Shown one piece after another: positions 53,845-64,000 of a stretch of 64,000 nucleotides of DNA. The stretch is from Palaemon carinicauda. Its lineage: Eukaryota; Arthropoda; Malacostraca; Decapoda; Palaemonidae. Below the pieces are notes generated by a model. It ran no database searches, was not told where the DNA came from, and saw only the letters and a program-made list of their open reading frames with translations. The position numbers and the translations under genes were made by a program. The stretch is from positions 203,610,263 through 203,674,262 of the forward strand of contig NC_090725.1 of the NCBI RefSeq assembly GCF_036898095.1. Reading direction: 5' to 3'. Positions within the stretch are counted from its first letter, which is position 1. The number at the start of each line of letters is the position of its first letter.

Positions 53845-54196
53845 CCTCTGCCAATGAAATTGGAAGGGGGTCATGCCTTTGCCCTTGTTTGTGTGTTTGT
53901 TTATGAACAGCTTTCTGGCCACAATTTTGATTGTAGAGTAATGAAACTTGCAGGGACTAACTGTTATGTAAAAAGCTGAAAACGATTAAATTTTGGAAGG
54001 TCAAGGTCAGTCAAGCAAAATGTCCAATTCACGTTTGGACACCGTTGTCACAGAGACTTCAAACTTGGTTCAGATTTTATTGGATGAAAAACACGCTAAT
54101 TAATGCATGTTAAGGTCTAGGTCAAGCAAAGGGTCAAGAGATAAGCTGTTGTGGCGGAGGTGTGCACTCTACTGAGTGCCCCTCAAGTTTCTTGCT
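53845..54196. repeat. MITE-like interspersed repeat
   Basis: The block starts TTACCTCTGCCAATGAAATT and ends GTGGCGGAGGTGTGCAC, so its ends are short inverted motifs (ACCTCTGCC against GGCGGAGGT). Inside are strings such as GAGTAATGAAACTTGCAGGG and TGTCACAGAGACTTCAAACT, which I recall from a widespread non-coding dispersed repeat of marine invertebrates. It has no coding capacity. The class (Helitron or MITE) is not certain. Confidence 0.5.
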
Positions 54197-54299
54197 GTTC
54201 CTACATGTAATACAAACCTTCCACTTGTAATAAGAGTGTGACTGCAATGAAGCCAAAATGGCCATCTGAATTTTAAATGAGGTATTGGTAGTTAATTAC

Positions 54300-55112
54300 A
54301 GTAGTTAAATGAAAATAAAACCGAGTTTATGGTGGCTGGAAAGAAGAACAGCATAAGAAACTTGGGTGATATTCAAATAAATATAAATAACAACTCTCCT
54401 GATATCTAGTAATGTTCATGATCTAGGTGTATCTCTTGACTAACTTGTCTTTCAGTGGCCAAATAGATAACTTAGTAAAAACTGCTGGTTATCATCTAAT
54501 AAATATTGCTTTAATAAAGAAATACCTGTATGAACGTTCTGTAAAGAAATAATTTCCTAAAAGTGCAACCTAAGAAATTACAAAACATGGTAAACAGGAG
54601 CAAGACTGATAAAAGGTGTCCCACTCCAAGAAAGGATCATTCCTATACTAATGGATTTACACTGGCTGCCTATTAAAGTAAAAATTGAGTTTAAACCCAT
54701 CAAGTTACCAGATATCCAAAATGTCTAAGAGAATTGCTACATATTGTGCAACCAAAAAATTGTGTCGACATGAGAATAGTTACAGATGGTCTCAAATTAT
54801 TGGATCCTAAATATATGTCTAGTGTAAGCTCTACAGCCTTTAAATATGCGACCCTGTGACTATACAATAAGCTCCAATTAGACATTTGAAAGACTGAAGA
54901 TATTAAGGCTTTCAAAAGGAAACTGAAGACTTTCTTGTTCTCTGAGGGCTTTGATAGTGGGGATTTGACAATAAATGAGCAATATGTGTTGTGAAATGCT
55001 GAATGTTTTCAAACAAACATGACAAAATGAATGTCGAGGTCCTATAGAGAGTGGGATTCTCCTGCTGTATGGGATCAGAAAAGCAGCCCTTAAAGTAAGT
55101 AAGTAGTAGCAG
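54300..55112 (+). mobile_element. CR1-like LINE copy 3, 5'-truncated
   Basis: From 54300 the DNA matches the RT thumb and 3' end of copy 1 (25900-26712). Shared strings include GCTTGGGTGATAT/ACTTGGGTGATAT, ACTGCTGGTTATCATCTAA, ACAATAAGCTCC and AAAAGCAGCCCTTAAAGTAA. It ends in AAAGTAAGTAAGTAGTAG, the family's short-repeat tail. The copy is 5'-truncated and coding-dead, and lies about 1.2 kb beyond the PRCC stop. Confidence 0.75.
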
Positions 55113-55960
55113 CTGATGGTTGGCAGGTAGGCTTCACTCACCCACCAAGTAGTGTAACCTTCACTTTGACTTCTCAGCACCCTCATCTGGCTGTTTTAAT
55201 CGTTTACTGTTTCTTGCTGTCATGTCCAAGGGATATTACAATTGGAATTGCAGTGTTCCCTTATAACTGTAATTGTGGTATGGTTCTGTGCTACCTGTCA
55301 CTATACAATATACAGTACTTATTCATGTCAGGCAGAATTTTTGTTGCTGTCCTATCCCTCGTGTACGTGTCCAACAATGTGAACCTAAGGATGGTTTATC
55401 CTTTGACATTGCTGGTGTTCCGTCCGTCTGCAAAACTGCTGCCAAGTGTAAGGAAAGGGCACCCCTTTCTTCTTCCCTTCAGTGTCTACCAATTCTGGAA
55501 GGCACTAAGAATGTAACACCTGGCTGTTGTGTCCTGGCCTACAAGAGTGTTGTCTTCGGCCTACACGACTTAGGAGGAAATGAACTTCAAGGTTTCCCTT
55601 CTTTTTTTTATTTCACTGCGACTTCTGAGAATTTTGAGTAAAAGACATCGTGAAGTCCAAGAAGTCTGATTGATAGGAATTATGTTTGCTTATCACTTGC
55701 CTTTTCTCTTCTGCTGAGAGACTGCTATACACACAGGCGTCCTCCATTCCCACTTCCTGAACGAGATCTCTCTCTCTTTCGGGAGAGAGAGAAGAGGTGC
55801 AAGTCGATTGTCAATTAACTTTTCCAAGGGCACTGGATCCATTGGTGTAACCACACTTCTGGTGCACAAGTTGTAAAATCCTAAATTTTTGCTACCCACA
55901 AAGTTCCAAGTTTAGGAATCCCAGGATTAGTTTTCGAACCAGTTGGAATGGGCACTTCCT
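55113..55960. other. Unassigned sequence after the LINE
   Basis: An open frame at 55273-55641 (122 codons) has no recognised domain and no strong start context. It may be the decayed interior of the DIRS-like element whose right end follows. A short CT/GA palindromic patch at 55770-55800 is visible. Confidence 0.35.
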
Positions 55961-56290
55961 CCTGCCTAAGGATGAGTCTTATGTAAAGGAAGGTTTGTAT
56001 TTGTACTGGAACAAATGACGAATTTGTAGATAAATCATATTTTTTCTAATTACTTTATACAAACCTGAGTCCTTTACTCATACTTTCTTGCCATAAACAC
56101 CCCCTAGAAAGTCCCAGCTGCAATCAAAGTGACTTCTCATTGAGCAAGCATGTAACCACTGAGCAAGTACCTACACTTTGTTTTAAAATTTTAACTGTTG
56201 TATTCCAGCTTTGCTGTCATCTTCTCTTATGTAAAGGATTCGGGTTTGCATAGGTAGAAAAAATGCAACTCTATATTTGCCATATTTGTT
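55961..56290 (+). mobile_element. DIRS-like ICR and right ITR without a readable body
   Basis: 55985-56090 reads GGTTTGTATTTGTACTGGAA, then CAAATGACGAATTTGTAG, then TATACAAACCTGAGTCC. This is organised like the ICR of element B, including the AACAAATGAC junction. About 130 nt later, 56222-56288 (GTAAAGGATTCGGGTTTGCA ... ATATTTGCC) is the inverted partner of the ICR's right half. So this is an ICR plus right ITR of a B-type DIRS element. Confidence 0.7.
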
Positions 56291-57099
56291 TGAAGAAGCA
56301 TTATCTCGGTTATAGTGAGCTTGACCAGTTAATGAGTGAGAAGAACATGACATATTTGACATTCTTACAAGGTTACATGCAAATTCCACCTGTGACATGG
56401 GCCTACTGTACACTACAGTGGGTGTTCTAGCCATCTTGTGTAATTATATTTTGTCTCCATTCCAGTTGTACACTATTTCAACCCAACCTTCATATTTTAC
56501 ATTTTTGTCCATAATCCCATTTGCCATTGTATTTGTATACTGTATGTATGTATATTCATGTGTTATTTTTAACCTTGATATTTTAAAAAAAAAATTGTCA
56601 AAATACTGATGATCAGAGTAATACTAGTGTTTTTTTTTTGGTATTTACTTTACAAAATAAATATTTTTCTATAATTTTCTTTATTTTTTTCATATATTCC
56701 TTAGTTCTTTAAATTCAATGAACTGAAAAAACTTAGCTATATTACACATTGCTTGTTGAGTCCCATCACCCTGAACCAAAACAAGGGGTGGTGCCCATTT
56801 ATCATAATGCTCCCTTGGCCAGTTAGCTAGTTAGTCAGGATACATATCAATTTTGTTTGCTATACCTAGCCACAGTGCTAATCATAACCCTATCACCATT
56901 GTCTTTCATTTCTGCAATGATAAAGAAATCTAGTATCGTCTCAAGCATGGGCACACTTTTTTCTGGAACCCAAGTTGTCTGGCAAGGAACTGCTTTTGAA
57001 TATAGTTGAGCAGCTTCTTGTAGACCTCTGGTTGGGTGCAGTCAATTACTTCAGTTTGCCTACACCCGAAGCAAGACGTTATCATTTAGGGAGAAAGCA
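56291..57099. other. Non-coding stretch
   Basis: AT-rich sequence with homopolymer runs (56580-56640). No gene or element was recognised. Confidence 0.45.
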
Positions 57100-57860
57100 T
57101 GGACTTTTCTAACTAAGCAGTTCTTACCAACAGGCCTTCAAATCTTGAAGGAACATGAGGGAAAGGGACTCATTCAAAGTCTTCCTATTGGTTCCCTGGG
57201 TTTTTTCTAAGTACTGTACTGGTAACCAGCCTCCCTGCTTCAAAGAATACAGTTTGTCATCAGAAGAATGAATAGTGCTGTACGGTTGGCTAGTAAGAAA
57301 GACTTCTTGTGCTTGGTGGACCTGAAGAATAAATACACATTGAAACATATCCTTCAGTCCATTGTTCTCCTAATCCTCTGTGCTTTGGTTTTCACTTGAA
57401 AACCAGAGTTTCAGACTGCCCTTCACCTAGAGCCACCTGTCTGATTCTTCATTTGTGACTCTCTTCTGGATCTCGTCTTCTTAAGTATTGCTTGTCCTAT
57501 CTCCTGGAGGCAATGCTCCTGGGCAGACAGTTGCCCTCCTTTTACCATGATCATTCTGCTTTTGGCATCTTAGGAAGGATTTTGTTATAGCCCCTGCAAT
57601 AAACTGTGGTTTGCTTCATCACCCTTAGCCAGGGAAGTCCCTCTCAGTTTCAGCTGAAAAGGCTGTCATGCAGTCTTTACCTAGATCTCAGACTGAATAG
57701 CTTGGCCTTCTTAGGATTATCCTTAGCTTAGTAGCAGCTTTGAACAATCTTTTCACTCCAAGAACTCAAGTCCCTTAGGGATATCAATCTAGTAGGTCTT
57801 TTAAGCGGACCTCCTTTACCCTTGATTGACTATCATTTTTGGAGCTTCTGTTTGTCAAAA
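57100..57860 (+). pseudogene. DIRS-like RT relic D1
   Basis: Piecewise translation of the + strand gives LASKKDFLCLVDLKNKYTLK (RT motif A region, as in DFMCTLDLKDVYF of C). After frame changes it gives LLKYCLSYLLEAMLLGRQLP, where an LLRYLDDWLLLA-like motif C is expected. All catalytic residues are degraded. It precedes the better relic D2 on the same strand. Confidence 0.45.
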
Positions 57861-58367
57861 CACCCTTGCGGCTAGTTTACAGGCTTTCATTGTCTCTCTG
57901 AGGCATCAGAGGTTGGTCTCTCTCCTTCATTCCTCATTTTTTGAGGATCAGAGTTCTTGTCACTTCTCATTTTTCTGATTCTTTGTTTGACAAGACAGTC
58001 CTTGCAGATATGGTATTGGAACATGCTTTGGAAGCCTAGAGGGGCTTGTCCTGGGCTTTTTCAGGTCTTCCTCCTCTTTGGTCAGGGAGGAAACAAATGG
58101 TTAGTGCTGGAGGTGGTCTGTCCTTGTGGTATTGTTCTGTTTTCACTGGTTCATCTTTGTCTGGTCCCTATTCCCAGACCTCTGGTGCCTGAGCTACCTT
58201 ATTTGGCCTTTTCCTAACAAATATAGGAGTGGCTCTTGGCGCATGATAAGGGCAATGGGAAAGTTTGGGCTAGACGGTTTTCCTCCGCTTTCTATTGTGG
58301 GTGCCGAGTTTATCGTTAATAGAAGTTATTACCTCGCTTTGAGAATCCTGTCTTTCTATGGGTCAGC

Positions 58368-59080
58368 TTGATAGTAGAGAGGAGTGGACTACTGGAATGG
58401 GTCGGGGAGCTTTTGAGGGTCAGTTATCAGATCCTTTTTGTTTCTAAACCTCCAATTTCCACTTGTCCTCTCAACACGTGGCAGGTCTTGGAGAAGGAGT
58501 TGCTTGCTTTGGTAGAGAAGGATTCCGTGGCGGTGGCTCCCCCTTCTCTAGGGTTTTATTCACACGTGTTGTTGGTTCTAAAGGCCTCGAGTGCCTGGAG
58601 CCCTATCATAGATCTCTTGGCCTTGAACACCTTTGAGATGAAGACTTGCTTCAGGATGGAGGTGGTTCAGTCAGTCCTGGGATCGATTAGGTGGGGGGAT
58701 TGGATGATTTCCATTGACTTGAAGCATACTTACCTTCAAGTCCCTATTCATCTGAAAAGCAGGGCCTTCCTTTGGTTTGTCACAGACTTGAAAGTTTTTC
58801 AGTTTGCTTTGGTCTCACCACTACTTGATAGGTTTTCTCTTGGGTAATGGCTCCAGTTTCAGCCATTCTTCACCAATGAGGAATTTGTATGCTCAGGTAT
58901 TTGGTTGACTGGCTGGTCCAGGCGTCATTTCTTGAGGAGAATCTCTGGGTGAGGAATTCGGTTCGGAGCCTTTGTCAGGAGTTAGGCATTCGTGTGAACG
59001 TTGAGAATTCCTCCTTGATCCATTGTCAGGCTATAGCTTTCGTAGGATTGTCCTGGATGCCCGGAGATTGAGGGATACTC
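58368..59080 (+). pseudogene. DIRS-like reverse transcriptase relic D2
   Basis: Frame 58368-58847 encodes SLGFYSHVLLVLKASSAWSP, then LNTFEMKTCFRMEVVQSVLG, then WMISIDLKHTYLQVPIHLKS (motif A) and FQFALVSPLLDRF (motif B, changed). Frame 58889-59071 encodes MLRYLVDWLVQASFLEENLW. The usual YLDDW is YLVDW, so one catalytic Asp is lost. VNVENSSLIHCQAIAFVGL is the thumb. The enzyme is dead. Confidence 0.75.
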
Positions 59081-60333
59081 TGTCCAGAACTTGGATAAAC
59101 AAGATGCTGAGTCTAGTGGAAGAACTTCTATCCTTGTAGAGGCTTCTCGCCAACTAGTGGAGGTCTCTTCCCTGTCACTTGCTGACTCTGATCCTTCCTT
59201 GAGGACCATCTCAGGATGAGATCATTTTAGCTGTCCCTTATCTGCCTTGTAATTTTGTTCCCAAGGAGACTCTTGTCGCTATCTCCCCTCAGTGCTGGAG
59301 GATCATTGGTGGTTGCAGAGAGGACGTGTCTCTGTTTGGTCCTTCCGTACCTCATGTTTTGGTCCGATGCCTCGGATCAAGAATGGGGTTGCTACTGTAG
59401 GGTACTCACTGCCATTCGCCTAGGTCGACTTGCATTTCAGGACCATCTTTCAGTCGGCGATGACATTCTTTGTGGACAATACAACTGCCATCTCTTACCT
59501 GAGAAACCAATGGGGGGGACTCAGCCAGAGTCTCTCAATCAGGAGGCCCACGCAATCTTGCATTAGGTGGAGAAGAAGGGTACTTCTCTAGTTCCCCAGT
59601 TCATCCTGGTTTGTCACAACATCTTGGCAGACACCCTGTCGAGGCAAAACCAGGTTCAGGGGTCAGAGTGGGCCCTGTATCAGGTCTTCAAAGATATGAG
59701 AAGCATGTGACCAGTAACGATCGATTTGTTCGCTGCCCCCTGAACTTTCGGTGTCAGGTTTTCTTCTCTCCTTTCCAGGATCCCTAGAGCGCTGGGACTG
59801 ACGCTCTTTTGTAGGATTTGAAAGATCTCCAGGCTTATGCCTTTTCCCCGTTCTCTCTGGTGAGGGCTGTCTTCAACATGGTAAGGGCGACCAGACAGCT
59901 GACATTAACCCTTATGATCCTGTTCTGGCCTTAGAGGTAAGGATTTCCAGATCTGCTGGAGGTTCTTCTGGAACCTCCAATTCAACTTTCAGAGAGAATT
60001 GATCTGAGACAGTCCCATGTCCACCGATTCCATTAAGGGCTCCAAGTGCTTTGTCTTCATGTCTTGACACTGTCAGGAGGTTCTTCAGACAGGAGGTTTT
60101 CTCTTCCAGGGTATCCAATCAGTTGGTTCTAGCCAGACATAGGTCCACTCACCAAGTATTAAAGGCTATTGTTCAATATTGGGTTACGTGTTTAAGGTGA
60201 GACTGCAAGATTTCTACCTCTTATGTCCTAGGGGATTTGGTTTGGTCTTTTGCCGTCTTGGCCTAGAGCTCATTTGTCTCTCAATTCATAGAATGTCAAC
60301 AGGGTACTCCAAGCACTCAGGTCTCATCCGTAT

Positions 60334-60990
60334 GTGTTGGTAGAGGCATGTGATTTGAGGGCTCTTTTAGCAAAAAAGCTCTTCGTGCTCTCCCTTGCAA
60401 CTGCCAAGAGAGTAAGTTTCAGATGCTCTTCTGATGCTTCTGTTACATTGCCAGGTCAGGACAGGATTTGGTTTTATTATCTGGAATTTGTCACAATGGC
60501 AGAGACTATGTCCCATTCCCATTTCCCTTTGAAGTACTTGGCCGACATTGTGGCCAACGTGGATGAATTAGTGCTTAGTCCTGGGAAGGCCCTATCATTT
60601 ACCCCTCGCCATTTGTTTGTGTCTCCTCAGATGGTCTCGAGACCATTGTCTAAAAATAGTTTATCCTTCTTGAGAGAGAGAGAGAGAGGGTGTTCAGATG
60701 GAGATGGATTTTTCTTCTTTTTTTTTAGCTGATAAGGAAGATGAGAAAAAGAAGAATTGGGGCAGGTAGATAGCTAACTATGGTATGGAATAGTTTAGAA
60801 AGTCTTGTGCTTTTGAAGGCAGGCCATCAAGAGCCCATAGTGTTATAGCTGTAGCTATGTCGGTGGCTTTTATGAGGAACGTCCATGTTCCTAGTGTGCT
60901 TGAAGCTGCTACTTGGCTCTTTAATTCTGTCTTCACCTTCTTTTATTTGCGAGACGTCTTTCAGGTAATGGTAGGGCAGATTGTCAAACC
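60334..60990 (+). pseudogene. DIRS-like tyrosine recombinase relic D2
   Basis: Frame 60334-60732 contains LFVLSLATAKRVSF (catalytic Arg region, as in LASAKRVSEI of A). After an insertion-like AG- and T-rich patch (60675-60727), translation at about 60830-60990 gives RAHSVIAVAMSVAFMRNVHV and TWLFNSVFTFFYLRDVFQ. The His is kept but the H-x-x-R Arg is Ile, while Trp and Tyr remain. So the catalytic set is incomplete. Confidence 0.65.
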
Positions 60991-61204
60991 AAAGACTTCC
61001 TCCTTTAGTGGGATGAGGCTGCCTTTTTCATGTACTGTATACTGTATTGAGTTAGGATTAGGTTGCCATACTTTTTGGCTTTGGGATGGTTGGACTGTAT
61101 GGCTGGGAATGGTTATGGGACGATGGGTTAGAGTTAGGTATTCATGGTTGACTATTTGTCCACTAATCTTACGATTGCCATTTTAATTGCTTCCTTGTCT
61201 CCAG

Positions 61205-61880
61205 CCTTGCTCGGAGGGTGAGTGTGGTGGCATGCTCTAACACTCTCCTAGTGATTGTGCTGCCAACTTCTCCTTGCCCCTTGTCTTGCGGTGTCAGTTT
61301 CTCACCTGAGACAGGTGGTAATTAGTTGTGCTGGTATTGGAGTCGTCACCATTGGGCTGAGTTGTGATATCTTCAATGTTTGGCTGACCCCAGGCCAGTC
61401 AGACTGACCAGACACTCACTCCTTGTGACCGAGTTGCCTTCTACCTGTGTTCCCTACTCTCGACACCAGTTCCTCAAGTCAGGTGTCATGTGGTAGTGCT
61501 TATGTTTGTTGGTACCTTGGACTGCATTGTGATACCACTCATTGTCACCTAACACTGAACAAGTCAGTCTGTCCAGGCACTTACTCCTTGGGAATGAGTC
61601 ACTGCCTACTTAATGCCCTTCTCCTTTTGGTGTCGGTTATTCTTGAGAGATGTGTGGTATTTAGTAGAGCTGGTGTTTGTTTCGGTGTCATTGGGCTATG
61701 ATTTCTTCTCTCCCAATTGGCACCTGTCTCCAGACCAGTTGAGTGTCCTGTCACTCCTCTACTGGGTCCATTCCTGTTTTTGGTCACTGACAGGAGATTA
61801 GACGAAGAATTTTAGCTATTACTCCTCGGGACTGAGGTGCCAGCTACTGCAGCCATTTTCCTTTTGATGCCAGGTATGAG
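61205..61880. repeat. Diverged tandem repeat, ~167-170 bp, about four units
   Basis: Homologous strings recur at regular spacing. GGTGTCAGTTTCTCACCTGA (61290), ACACCAGTTCCTCAAGTCAG (61459) and GGTGTCGGTTATTCTTGAGA (61624) align. So do CACTCACTCCTTGTGACC (61415), CACTTACTCCTTGGGAAT (61579) and TATTACTCCTCGGGACTG (61815), the last about 235 nt after the previous one. Units are about 70 percent alike by eye. It lies just beyond the D2 recombinase. Confidence 0.65.
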
Positions 61881-62555
61881 GGATGGGTGACAGTCGGTAG
61901 CACAGGTTCTTTTTTTTTTTTGTTTTTGCAGTGTGTGTGCACACCCTCATTGTTCACCAAAACAAAGCCCTCCTTTTTAGTCTTGAGCTGCTTCTGCTTT
62001 TTGGACTCGGCTATGCTTCTCTCGCAAGAACGGTTTTGCTTTGGTCTCTCACCATCTCTTCGTGCCTCTTCCTCTAGGTTTTGGGTATGCACTAGGAAGA
62101 GGAAGACAGGCAGCATCGGTTGTCTCTTGTGGTGTTATAAGGAGGCTTGGTCACCTAGTGCGGTTCCTGGAAAGGTTCGACACGTCTGGTCTCTGCCTTG
62201 TGGCGATGGGTTGCCTGCAGCTTCCTGCACCTCTTCTTTTGACGTTGGGACCACACTCGAGTATGTGGCCTTTGGTTGTATCTACCATTGCTGGGGATTT
62301 GAACTGTTGTCCTTTCCCTCTTCTTTGGACTTGCTGAAAACCAGTTGGACTGACTTTGAATTCTTCCTTGGCCTTCTCTGTCACAGTTCATAGTAAACAG
62401 GTAAGAAGTATCAAGGTTCATTTGAATTTTTCCTTTCTTAAGTTAATCATGATCCTCGTATTCTGTCTTCAAAAAGGGGAAATTTTTTCCAAATCCCTCC
62501 TCTATGTCAATGTTGATAATTGGGGTAGATGAATTATACCAAGGTAATGTTTATT
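61881..62555. other. Unassigned sequence
   Basis: A T-run near 61910 and moderately GC-rich sequence (62000-62350) with open frames on both strands but no recognised domain. By composition it may belong to a DIRS-like ORF1. Confidence 0.35.
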
Positions 62556-62559
62556 AATA

Positions 62560-62756
62560 TGGAATTTTCATAATAAAATTAGTATTAATGATATTTACCT
62601 GGATAATTTAGTTAGTCCCACCCATCCCTCCCCACATCTTTAAGGTCACAACTCATTGTCAAAGTGTTGACAACAGGGTTGTTTTTGGAGATTCAAGACT
62701 CAAAATTATCCAGTTAAGTATTATTAGTATTAATTTTATTTTGAAAATTCATTTTT
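62560..62756. repeat. Foldback repeat resembling a DIRS-like right end
   Basis: The arms 62560-62612 (GAATTTTCATAATAAAATTA ... ACCTGGATAATTT) and 62703-62755 (AAATTATCCAGTTAAGTATT ... TTTTGAAAATTC) are inverted copies. The core is C-rich (CCCACCCATCCCTCCCC). The layout matches 46350-46640 of element A, where ICR right half, C-rich inner part and right end follow each other. Confidence 0.65.
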
Positions 62757-63000
62757 TCCTAGCTATACAAACATAAGTTTTAGCCATCCCGCAAGTTCTG
62801 GGTTAAGGTCAAAGTAAAGGTTACACTATCTAATGAATGGGCGGGACCCATCTGCTAGCCGCCAGCTACTATAAATTACTACTACCTCGTTTAAAGTTTA
62901 AACGTTCGTTTCCAGCTTCCCTGTAGTTATTCTCCTATTAAAGGTCTAATGTTTAAATAGTTAGGAAAAATACAAATTGATTGAAAATTTGTGATATTGT
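62757..63000. repeat. Second foldback, DIRS-like B-type terminus
   Basis: Arms around 62745-62790 (TTCATTTTTTCCTAGCTATA and CAAACATAAG) and 62950-62990 (TTAAATAGTTAGGAAAAATA, CAAATTGATTGAAAATTT) are inverted. The TTAGGAAAAATACAAATT motif is the right-end motif of element B (38487-38503). It overlaps the end of the preceding foldback, so two DIRS-type termini abut here. Confidence 0.6.
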
Positions 63001-64000
63001 CTTCTCTAATCAAGCATCCTTTCCTCAATCTTGCTGTTCAACAACCTTTCCTCGGTTGCAACAGAGCATAGAATGATCTCCCAGGCCCCAGCATTTGGGC
63101 ATATAGTACAAATTTCATAATCGATCAATTAATAATTACAGTGTTACTTTGTCTAGAAAGATTAAGGTACAGTTTTGTAAAATTTCGTAAGTCATAGAAT
63201 ATTTTGCTCTGCGATTGCCACTGTTTCATAGCAGTTTGATAAACATGGTTTGATATTTAATTGCATTTTTTTCTTGTAATATTTTGGATTGTTTGATATC
63301 TTACAGAAAAGTATTTTAAATCTGGTTAGTATATATTATACTTTATATATTTTTTATGTATCCTTTGAACTCTCACAAGTTTAATAGCATTTTGAGCATT
63401 GTCGCTATGTATTGTTCCTTTTTTAACTGGAATAAATAACTTACAAAAGGAATTTCTTTACTTACCTCCGAGTCTTGTACTTGATGAAATCTGAATAGTT
63501 GTTATGATGAATATAGATACCTATTACTTAAACCTAAACTTTGAAATCACAAAATTTTGAAGTAGCTGGAACTCTAGTATTAAAATTCTCCGCCATAGTT
63601 ACTACCAGGGAAACCACATCAAATTGGCAACACACTGAGTAGCCACTTCACCTCAGAATCAAACGTGACTCGCGGGATGTAAAACGTACAGATCTTAGGT
63701 TTGTATAGTTAGGAAAAATACAAATTAACTAAAATGTTTGTGATTTGCTCTCACAAGTATACGAACTTTGTCCTTTAATAGGAGACGTATCCTAGGAAGG
63801 GAGAAAGTCCCTACAACCAGGGAGTACAGGATTGAAAATTATGACTTTTGTTAACTTCCTAACCACGTGGTCATAAAGATATAATAAGTATTAAGGCAGG
63901 TCACTACTAGTAACGGGAAGATGGTCAAGGAAAACCTATATCCGTGTAAAGAATATTATTATCATTATTATTAAAAGCGAAGCTACAAACCTAGTCGGAA
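63001..64000. other. Non-coding right edge with a DIRS-like terminal motif
   Basis: No gene was recognised. 63690-63790 contains GGTTTGTATAGTTAGGAAAA followed by ACAAATTAAC, and later GAACTTTGTCCTTTAATAGG. Inverted, it resembles an ICR or right end of the B-type DIRS family on the - strand. A short ATT run lies near 63955-63972. Confidence 0.45.

Larger units (their letters stand above)
57930..61150 (+). mobile_element. DIRS-like relic D2 (RT, RNase H, recombinase)
   Basis: From left to right on the + strand: RT (58368-59080), RNase H (about 59340-59700), a methyltransferase-like stretch (about 59700-59880) and recombinase (about 60120-60990). The order matches elements A and C. Frames are broken by many stops. 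The left part (57930-58360) may be the ORF1 end but is unreadable. No ICR is directly attached. A tandem repeat follows at 61205-61880. Confidence 0.65.

Noticed and set aside
55273..55641. 122-codon open frame downstream of PRCC
   Set aside because: No recognised domain, weak start context, and it lies between repeat relics. Kept only as a remark in the unassigned stretch.
60675..60727. GA and T runs within the D2 recombinase as a possible regulatory patch
   Set aside because: Looks like simple-sequence expansion in a dead gene.

Overview
This is eukaryotic genomic DNA, most likely from an arthropod and probably a decapod crustacean. The assignment is an inference. It rests on abundant long AT, GA and ATT microsatellites, many DIRS-like tyrosine-recombinase retrotransposons, Penelope-, RTE-, CR1- and Gypsy-like relics, and interspersed CCTAA (arthropod telomere-type) units. 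There are no bacterial operons, no CRISPR array and no phage genes.

The only host gene I can support is a PRCC homologue (proline-rich, mitotic checkpoint and splicing associated nuclear protein) on the + strand. Exon 1 is 27634-28116 and exon 2 is 52244-53092. They join in phase 0 to give a 443-residue protein with the conserved PRCC C-terminus. The single visible intron is about 24.1 kb and is filled by a nest of retroelements.

Layout. 1-9.5 kb: microsatellites, two tRNA-derived SINE copies, and a 1.4 kb Harbinger element (6048-7425) with TIRs, a TAA target duplication and two transposase exon remnants. 9.6-14.65 kb (- strand): a decayed Gypsy-like retrotransposon in the order gag, protease, RT, RNase H, integrase. 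15.85-17.3 kb (- strand): a second Gypsy-like integrase relic. 17.56-18.93 kb: a Penelope-like 3' end that folds into a large inverted repeat. 19.3-21.85 kb (- strand): an RTE-like LINE. 21.9-26.7 kb: a + strand CR1-like LINE split by a - strand insertion of the same type. A third copy lies at 54.3-55.1 kb.

Inside the PRCC intron: a GC-rich minisatellite with CCTAA units (28.85-29.29 kb), a zinc-ribbon ORF (29.34-29.71 kb, -), then the nest. DIRS-like element C (30.35-51.06 kb in three pieces) is split by DIRS-like element B (30986-38521) and by a non-autonomous hAT element (39995-47100). The hAT is itself split by DIRS-like element A (40321-46640). A is structurally complete: inverted terminal repeats, an internal complementary region, an intact 845-codon ORF1, RT/RNase H/methyltransferase-like regions and a tyrosine recombinase. 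It carries an internal RT deletion and one frameshift in the recombinase. B contains a full-length 5S rRNA-like sequence inside its RT region. Downstream of PRCC, 57-61 kb holds two more decayed DIRS-like coding regions, a roughly 167-bp tandem repeat and several solo DIRS-type termini. I found no new biological system; the most informative objects are the DIRS architecture, the nesting order and the 5S-like insertion.
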